Of a stretch of DNA of 64,000 bases, positions 58,385 through 64,000 are shown piece by piece. Every line of letters starts with the position of its first letter. The first letter of the stretch is position 1. The DNA is taken from positions 62,001 through 126,000 of the IMG/VR virus record IMGVR_UViG_3300022752_000025; one strand, given 5' to 3'. The DNA comes from a virus. The translations under genes and the position numbers were made by a program. The notes under the pieces are model-generated. The model saw only the letters and a list, made by a program, of their open reading frames with translations, made no database searches and was not told the DNA's origin.

Positions 58385-59349
58385 AAATTTTATCTGCCTC
58401 TAGAATAAAAACTCTTGAAACTTGTTCTTGGGTTTATTGGAATAATTATCACGCTAAAATTCCACAAACTCAAAATGATGGCGCACTCAGAGGAACAATT
58501 TGCCATACAATTTTTGAACTTTTATTAAATCCAAAGCATAAATCTCATTATAATAAAATTATAAAAAATAATTCAATTAAAGGAAGTAAGCCAATAACAA
58601 GATTGGTCAAAAAATTAAAAGCAAAAGTTGGATTAGACGAATCAAATTTTGAAATTTTAGATCAAATGATTATGGTTGGATTAAAACATGATTTTTTTGG
58701 AGAAAAAGATGGCAAAATAGTATCTCCAGAATATGCATTTGAAATTAAGAACGATATCCCAAAATATCATATTAAGGGTTTTATTGATAAGCCAATTAAA
58801 TCAAAAAATAAAATGGTTATAATTGACTATAAAAGCTCTAAAGCTAAATTCAAGGGAGATGACCTTGAGGCAAATATTCAAGCCATGATGTATAGTCTTG
58901 CTAGTTTAAAATTATGGCCTAAACTTAAACCAATAGTAAGATTTTTATTTTTAAGATTTCCAAAACAACCAATACAGGAATTACAATTCACCGAAGAACA
59001 AATAAAAGGTTTTGAGCATTATTTAGAACACATAAATAATTACATAAATGAATTTGACGAAAAAGCTGCTCAAGCAAATTTCGCAGCAGATAATGATAAA
59101 AATAAATGGATGTGTGGTATCGGCAACTGGAAATGTCCATATAAAGATTCTTATGAATATTATGTTAAATTAAATAAAAATGGCGAAATAATTGAAACAA
59201 GCTTAAATAATGATTTTAAAAATTCAGAAGGATTCTCAATAGAGAAGAGGGTATACGATGGATGCCCAAGGTTTAAAAAATCAGAAATAAAAGATGATTT
59301 TCTTGATATTCAAAATAATAATAAAATTAAAGATGATTTTCTGGATTGA
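58366..59349 (+). CDS. PD-(D/E)XK exonuclease, Cas4/RecB-like
   Basis: 327 aa. SASRIKTLETCSWVYWNNYHAKIPQ, RGTICHTIFELLL, the catalytic KGFIDKPIKSKNKMVIIDYKSSKAKF (D...D-Y-K) and cysteines at both ends (TCSW; WMCGIGNWKCPY), which could hold an iron-sulfur cluster as in Cas4. The C-terminus has KDDFLD twice with a 12-residue offset. End-processing in recombination is likely. Confidence 0.75.
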   Translation: MENKSLKILSASRIKTLETCSWVYWNNYHAKIPQTQNDGALRGTICHTIFELLLNPKHKSHYNKIIKNNSIKGSKPITRLVKKLKAKVGLDESNFEILDQMIMVGLKHDFFGEKDGKIVSPEYAFEIKNDIPKYHIKGFIDKPIKSKNKMVIIDYKSSKAKFKGDDLEANIQAMMYSLASLKLWPKLKPIVRFLFLRFPKQPIQELQFTEEQIKGFEHYLEHINNYINEFDEKAAQANFAADNDKNKWMCGIGNWKCPYKDSYEYYVKLNKNGEIIETSLNNDFKNSEGFSIEKRVYDGCPRFKKSEIKDDFLDIQNNNKIKDDFLD

Positions 59350-59374
59350 TTTTTGTTTAAATTCATGGTAAATT
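59346..59374 (+). promoter_or_regulatory. Sigma70-like promoter for the polymerase operon
   Basis: TTGATT (59346-59351), 17-nt spacer, TAAATT (59369-59374), 7 nt to the ATG at 59382. Confidence 0.5.
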
Positions 59375-59381
59375 AATTAGA

Positions 59382-60128
59382 ATGATACCATTATTCAAGT
59401 CGCATTATTCTCTTGGAAGATCTATTTTAACTTTAGAGGATAAAAAAGAAGAGGATGACTATCCAGATTCAATTATTCAAATCTGTAATAAAAATAAATT
59501 CAAAGAACTATTCTTGGTTGAAGATAATATGTCTTCATTTTTGGAGGCATATTCTAATTGTAAATCTAATAATATTAAATTAACTTATGGGGTTAGAATA
59601 TCTATTACAGAATCTTTATCTGAAAAAACAGAAGAATCTAGAATGAAAACCTCAAAAATTATTATTTTTGCTAAAAATAAAAATGGACATGAATTATTAA
59701 CTAAATTATATAGTATTGCTGCAAAATCAGGTTTTTATTATGAGCCAAGGCTTGACTATGATACTTTAAAATCTAATTGGACTGATGATTTAGTATTGGC
59801 TATTCCATTTTACGATTCATTTATATTTAATAATACGCTTAAAAATTATATATGCGTCCCACAATTTAGCTTTACAAAACCAGTTGTATTTATTGAGGAT
59901 AATGACTTACCTTTTGATCAAATTATAAAAGAAAAAATGAAGATATTTTGTGAAGAAAACGATTTGGATATTTTTAATACTAAAAGTATTTATTATAACA
60001 AAAAGTCTGATTTTAAAACTTATTTGACTTTCAGATGCATTAACAATAGAAGTACCCTAAATAAGCCAGAATTAGAGCATATGAGCAGTAACGAATTTTC
60101 ATTTGAAAGTTTCTTGGAGAAAAAATAA
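59382..60128 (+). CDS. PHP domain of DNA polymerase III alpha (DnaE), separate protein
   Basis: 248 aa. PLFKSHYSLGRSILTLEDK corresponds to the f.hlH.hYSll.g start of DnaE; KELFLVEDNMSSFLEAYSNCKSNNIKLTYGVRISI and IIIFAKNKNGHELLTKLYSIA are the following PHP strands. It ends at the point where DnaE continues into the polymerase domain, which is encoded at 60963-63563. Metal-ligand histidines of active PHP domains are mostly missing. Confidence 0.75.
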   Translation: MIPLFKSHYSLGRSILTLEDKKEEDDYPDSIIQICNKNKFKELFLVEDNMSSFLEAYSNCKSNNIKLTYGVRISITESLSEKTEESRMKTSKIIIFAKNKNGHELLTKLYSIAAKSGFYYEPRLDYDTLKSNWTDDLVLAIPFYDSFIFNNTLKNYICVPQFSFTKPVVFIEDNDLPFDQIIKEKMKIFCEENDLDIFNTKSIYYNKKSDFKTYLTFRCINNRSTLNKPELEHMSSNEFSFESFLEKK

Positions 60129-60129
60129 A

Positions 60130-60768
60130 ATGGACGAGCATTTATTAAGATATAACAATTCAAAAAATTTAGTTTTTATTGATTGCGAAACTTTTAATTT
60201 GTGTTTAAATTATTGCCATAATATTCCTTGGCAAATAGCCATGATTAAAGTAAAAGGTGATAAGAAAATAGATGAAAAAAACTTTTATTTAAAATGGAAA
60301 ACCGAATTAAAAATAAGTCAAGACGCGGCTAAGATAACAAGATATGACCATAAAAAAGTCCAAAAAGAAGGAGAGGACCCAAAAGAAATTTTTCCTACAA
60401 TAAAAGATTGGCTTGATAATGCTGATTATATTATTGGACATAATATATTAGGATTTGATCTTTATTTAATAAAAGAATATTATAAATTAATGGGGTGCAA
60501 ATGGCAACATCTTATTAATAAATTTATTGATACAAACGCATTAGCCAGAGGAATAAAATATGGCATACCTTATAATTCAAAAGAAAATTTAATAGAATAT
60601 CAATATAAAATTTATCATACAAAAAAGAAAAATATAAGAAGTTCGCTTACGGTTTTAGGTAAAGAAAATGGGATTGAACACGATTATGATAAACTGCATG
60701 ACGCTATAAATGATCTTGACTTAAATTTAAAAGTATGGAATAAATTAAAATGGCAAATCGAGGTATAA
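60130..60768 (+). CDS. DnaQ-like 3'-5' proofreading exonuclease
   Basis: 212 aa from the ATG at 60130, 1 nt after the previous stop. Exonuclease motifs: ExoI VFIDCETF (D-x-E), ExoII HNILGFDLYLIKEYY, ExoIII-like HDAINDLDLNLKVW (DEDDh). Proofreads for the split DnaE. In PolC-type polymerases the exonuclease sits inside the PHP part, and here its gene sits between the PHP and polymerase genes. Confidence 0.82.
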   Translation: MDEHLLRYNNSKNLVFIDCETFNLCLNYCHNIPWQIAMIKVKGDKKIDEKNFYLKWKTELKISQDAAKITRYDHKKVQKEGEDPKEIFPTIKDWLDNADYIIGHNILGFDLYLIKEYYKLMGCKWQHLINKFIDTNALARGIKYGIPYNSKENLIEYQYKIYHTKKKNIRSSLTVLGKENGIEHDYDKLHDAINDLDLNLKVWNKLKWQIEV

Positions 60769-60769
60769 T

Positions 60770-60985
60770 ATGGCTTCACTAGATGATATATATGATATGG
60801 TCCAAAAATTAGACGATTCTAATATAGAATATCTTTTAATCACTGTTCAAAAAGGTAAAAAAAATGGCAAGGCAGATATTTTTTATTCCTTAAAAGATAA
60901 AAACTCAATGAGAATATTAACTCATGGATTAAATCAATTTAGTAAAGAGATAGATAAATTAGATGATGAAGGAAAATTTGAATAA
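60770..60985 (+). CDS. Small protein in the polymerase operon
   Basis: 71 aa (SLDDIYDMVQKLDDSNIEYLLITVQKGKKNGKADIFYSLKD). A short alpha-beta protein overlapping the polymerase gene by 23 nt. Unknown; could be a polymerase accessory factor by position. Confidence 0.6.
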   Translation: MASLDDIYDMVQKLDDSNIEYLLITVQKGKKNGKADIFYSLKDKNSMRILTHGLNQFSKEIDKLDDEGKFE

Positions 60986-63563
60986 AATTAAATCTTATAA
61001 AGATTTTTCTTCTAAATTTGAAGAAATAGATCTAGGTCTTCATGGCGTAAGATTACCAGAATTTAATATAGATAAATCCTATAAAAGGCATTTAAATTTA
61101 AGTGAAGACGCTTCTAATTATGAATTTCTTAGAGCATTAGCTTTAAATGGATTTAAAAATCTAAATATAGATAAAAATTCATCAGATTATAAAAAATATG
61201 TAGATCGCGCCAAGCATGAATTAGATACGTTAAAAGAACTAGGATTTATTGATTATATTTTGTTAGTATGGGACGTAATTAATTACTGCAAAGAAAATAA
61301 CATACCAATTGGTTTAGGTAGAGGCTCTGCGGCAGGATCACTAATACTTTATCTAGTTGGAGTTACAAGAATTGATCCAGTTAAATATGATCTTTATTTT
61401 GAAAGATTTATATCCAAGATTAGGGCTAAAAAGCAAGTAATTGATGGAATAACATATTTAGATGGCAGTTTAATGTGCGACGTAGACCTTGATATTTGTT
61501 ATTATAATCGTCATAAAGTTCTAGAATATTTAGAAAATAAATTTAAAGGTAAAACTAGCAAGATTTTAACTTTAAATACTCTTAGTGGAAAACTTCTTAT
61601 AAAAGAATGCGGCAAAATTGTCGCAGAAAAAACAGAAGAAGAGATGACAACCATATCATCATTAATACCTAAAATATACGGACAAGTTAAAGATATCACT
61701 ACTGCTTATGAAGAAATACAAAAATTTAAAGAATGGTGCGATGAAAATAAAGAAGCATACCAAATAGCTTTAAAATTAAGAGATTTAATTAAAAATAAAG
61801 GAGTGCATCCATCAGGAGTACTTCTTTCTTATGATGATTTAGAGAAAATTTGTCCTACAGAATTTTCTGGCGACAAAGAAGCAGTATCTAGTTTTGATAT
61901 GAATTGGGTAAGTTTATTTAATATAAAACTTGATATTCTTGGTTTAAGAAGCGTTTCAGTTGTGGATGATGTATGTAAAAATATTTCAATTAAAATAGAA
62001 GAAATTGATCTTAATAATGAATCTATTTATAGAAATCTACAAGACTTACGTTCTCCCCATGGATTATTCCAAATTGAAGCTGATACAAATTTTAGAGTAT
62101 GCCAAAAAGTAAAACCTAAAAATCTAGAAGAGTTAAGTGCAGTTTTAGCTTTGGCTAGACCTGGAGCATTGCAATTTGTAGAAAAATATGCAAAATATAC
62201 TAATTACGGCGAATACGAATCGATACATCCATTTTTTGATGATATTTTAAAACAAACAGGTGGGGTCGCATTATACCAAGAGCAATTAATGCAAATGGCT
62301 CATAAAATTGGTTTTTCTTTAGATGAGGCAGAAATTTTAAGAAGAATTGTAGGAAAAAAGAAAGTAGAAGAGATTAAATCTTGGCAAAAAAAGATTCATC
62401 AAAAATGTAAAGAAAATAAATTACCAAAAGAAGTTGGAGAAATTCTATGGAAAATCATGGAAGATTCAGCAAATTACTCATTTAATAAATCTCACTCTCT
62501 TGCTTACGCTGCCCTAGCCGCAGTAACTATATATCTTAAGTTTAATTATCCAAAAGAATTCTTTTTATCATTATTAAAAATGAGTAGAAATGAGCCAGAT
62601 CCAATTGGAGAAATTTCTAAAATACAAAAAGAAATGCATAATTTTGATATACAATTATTACCACCACATATTATAAAATCTGAGATGGACTTCTCTATTG
62701 AAGATAAAAATATTAGATTTGGACTTTTGTCAATAAAAGGAATTAGCGATAAGTCAATAGAAAAACTTAATAGTTTTAGAAATAAATATTCAAATAAATT
62801 CGAGATATTTCAAGCCGCAGAAGAAGCGGATTTAAACATCGGTGTTTTATCAGCGTTAATTCAAGCTGGCGCATTAAGCGGATTTAATCAATCTAGATCA
62901 AAGATTGTTCTAGAAGCTCAACTTTGGAATATTCTAAACTCAAAAGAAAAAAAATACTCTATATCTTTTGCTGATAAATTCGACTACGATTTAATTAAAA
63001 TAATTAAACATTTAAATAAATTTACAGACGAAAAAAATAACCCTATTATTAAAGATACTAGATTAAATACTATTAAAAATAGATATGAACCATATCTTCA
63101 AATATATAATCAAAATAGTAAAAGCGAAGGTTTCGCTAATTGGTATTACGAGAAAAAGCTATTAGGATATACATATAATAAATCTCTAAAAGATATTTTT
63201 AGTGAAAAAAGAGAAAATTTGGAATATATTTTAGATATTAAAGAAGAACCAATTAATACTAAAATAGCTTTCGTTGGTCAAATAGAAGAGATTTTTTCTG
63301 GAATTTCAAAAAGTGAAAAAAAGACAAGATATTTAAGATTAAAAATATCAGACGAAACATCTACAATATCATCATTATTATTTAACGATAATATTGAAAA
63401 TAATAAATTATTAAATAATTCTAAAAATTTCGAAGAAGGCAATATAGTAATAATAAAAGGTATTAAAAAAGACGATTGCATATTTGCTGATTTAGTAGCT
63501 ATACAAGATCAACATATTTATATGAAATTAAATGATCTTAAAAAGATAGAGAAAAATACTTGA
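60963..63563 (+). CDS. dnaE: DNA polymerase III alpha catalytic protein (DnaE-like, PHP-less)
   Basis: 866 aa. Palm motif GLGRGSAAGSLILYLVGVTRIDPVKYDLYFERFIS, catalytic DVDLDICYYNRHKV, FNKSHSLAYAALAA (fingers), a helix-hairpin-helix region and a C-terminal OB fold (KIAFVGQIEEIFSGISKSEKKTRYLRLKISDETSTISSLLF). The N-terminus begins right after where the PHP domain would end. PHP protein plus this protein add up to about 1,114 aa, the size of a normal DnaE. Confidence 0.88.
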   Translation: MMKENLNKIKSYKDFSSKFEEIDLGLHGVRLPEFNIDKSYKRHLNLSEDASNYEFLRALALNGFKNLNIDKNSSDYKKYVDRAKHELDTLKELGFIDYILLVWDVINYCKENNIPIGLGRGSAAGSLILYLVGVTRIDPVKYDLYFERFISKIRAKKQVIDGITYLDGSLMCDVDLDICYYNRHKVLEYLENKFKGKTSKILTLNTLSGKLLIKECGKIVAEKTEEEMTTISSLIPKIYGQVKDITTAYEEIQKFKEWCDENKEAYQIALKLRDLIKNKGVHPSGVLLSYDDLEKICPTEFSGDKEAVSSFDMNWVSLFNIKLDILGLRSVSVVDDVCKNISIKIEEIDLNNESIYRNLQDLRSPHGLFQIEADTNFRVCQKVKPKNLEELSAVLALARPGALQFVEKYAKYTNYGEYESIHPFFDDILKQTGGVALYQEQLMQMAHKIGFSLDEAEILRRIVGKKKVEEIKSWQKKIHQKCKENKLPKEVGEILWKIMEDSANYSFNKSHSLAYAALAAVTIYLKFNYPKEFFLSLLKMSRNEPDPIGEISKIQKEMHNFDIQLLPPHIIKSEMDFSIEDKNIRFGLLSIKGISDKSIEKLNSFRNKYSNKFEIFQAAEEADLNIGVLSALIQAGALSGFNQSRSKIVLEAQLWNILNSKEKKYSISFADKFDYDLIKIIKHLNKFTDEKNNPIIKDTRLNTIKNRYEPYLQIYNQNSKSEGFANWYYEKKLLGYTYNKSLKDIFSEKRENLEYILDIKEEPINTKIAFVGQIEEIFSGISKSEKKTRYLRLKISDETSTISSLLFNDNIENNKLLNNSKNFEEGNIVIIKGIKKDDCIFADLVAIQDQHIYMKLNDLKKIEKNT

Positions 63564-63588
63564 CATTATATTAAATAATATATATTAT
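63560..63588 (+). promoter_or_regulatory. Sigma70-like promoter for the right-edge gene
   Basis: TTGACA (63560-63565), 17-nt spacer, TATTAT (63583-63588), 7 nt to the ATG at 63596. A perfect -35. Confidence 0.65.
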
Positions 63589-63595
63589 ATAAAAT

Positions 63596-64000
63596 ATGAT
63601 ATCATTTTATAAACCTAATAGTAAAAATACTGGAACAGCTTGCAGTTTTAGCGTAAATCCAAAAGATGGCTCTGTATGGAGTTCATTAATTAAGCAAAGT
63701 GCATGGAATGAAAAAACAAAAACTGGATCATTTTCAGATAATAAAGACAACCCACAAAAAAGTGCTAGGATCAAATATTCATTAGCAGAAACAGCTGGTC
63801 TTTTAGAATGCTTGGATAAAAATACCGAATTCTCTGCTTATCATTCCTCAGATAAACAAGTAACTAAAATTAAATTATCACCATATATAAAAGATGGAAA
63901 ACAAGTTGGATTTTCTTATTCAGTCCTTAAAGAAAATAAGGATAATATAGAAAACAAACAATCCTATTTAATTGGATTTTATGCTAATGAAGCTAGACTT
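63596..64000 (+). CDS. Putative single-stranded-DNA-binding protein (partial)
   Basis: 135 codons before the window ends. MISFYKPNSKNTGTACSFSVNPKDGSVWSSLIKQSAWNEKTKTGSF resembles small phage DNA-binding proteins of Whirly/SSB-like type, in which strands with aromatic residues contact ssDNA. It follows the DNA polymerase gene with a strong promoter, which fits a highly expressed SSB. The identification is tentative. Confidence 0.5.
   Translation, partial: MISFYKPNSKNTGTACSFSVNPKDGSVWSSLIKQSAWNEKTKTGSFSDNKDNPQKSARIKYSLAETAGLLECLDKNTEFSAYHSSDKQVTKIKLSPYIKDGKQVGFSYSVLKENKDNIENKQSYLIGFYANEARL

Noticed and set aside
1-64000. Insertion sequences, integrase or attachment sites
   Set aside because: No transposase, recombinase or terminal inverted repeats were recognised; the only mobile-type elements are the HNH-AP2 gene and the group I-like RNA.

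Overview
The window looks like part of the genome of a large, very AT-rich tailed bacteriophage of the T4-like type. The evidence is a set of phage hallmark genes: rIIA and rIIB, an ATP-dependent DNA ligase, a RecA/UvsX-like recombinase, a DnaB/gp41-like helicase, a primase, a C-family DNA polymerase, a gp55-like sigma factor, class I ribonucleotide reductase, ThyX, dCMP deaminase, dNMP kinase, Hsp20, DUF5856- and DUF5872-like phage proteins, three tRNAs and a tmRNA. Two secreted proteins at 38.1-40.9 kb carry PEP-CTERM-like tails, and one of them resembles the autotransporter-associated beta-strand proteins common in Verrucomicrobiota and Planctomycetota. This suggests, but does not prove, a host in that group.

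Layout. 1-10.3 kb (minus): small early proteins, RuvB-like ATPase, rIIB, rIIA, DNA ligase, AbrB-like protein, HNH-AP2 endonuclease, phosphoesterase, putative nuclease, UvsE. 10.3-11.8 kb: an accessory strip with six copies of a 26-bp repeat separating small genes and a Ser/Pro/Asn tRNA cluster. 11.8-16.9 kb (minus): methyltransferase, sugar epimerase-like cupin, glycosyltransferase-like proteins and a flavodoxin-fold reductase. 17.0-22.3 kb: cysteine-rich and large probable virion proteins. 22.3-22.65 kb: a group I intron-like ribozyme core lying between genes. 22.7-26.5 kb (minus): PurA, IMPDH/GMPR-family enzyme, small proteins, dCMP deaminase. 26.5-32.9 kb (plus): dNMP kinase, sigma factor, glycosyltransferase, NrdA and NrdB. 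33-44.6 kb: small membrane and probable virion proteins, an unidentified structured RNA, the tmRNA, a membrane-anchored transglutaminase-like protein next to the two PEP-CTERM-type proteins, a lectin-like protein, Hsp20. 44.7-52.8 kb: a glycan island of glycosyltransferases ending in a ColD-like dehydratase and GDP-mannose 4,6-dehydratase. 52.8-64 kb: the replication module, in which the DnaE polymerase is split into a PHP protein and a polymerase protein with a proofreading exonuclease gene between them.

Gene expression. Two promoter classes can be read by eye. One is a host sigma70-like pair (TTGACT/A, about 17 nt, TAtaaT) in front of metabolic and replication operons. The other is a short GTGTAAT motif in front of virion-type and small genes, probably the late promoter read with the gp55-like sigma factor. 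In both classes the start codon usually sits only 6-9 nt after the promoter element, so many first genes are probably translated from leaderless mRNAs. All functional calls rest on reading motifs in the translated sequence; no database search was possible.
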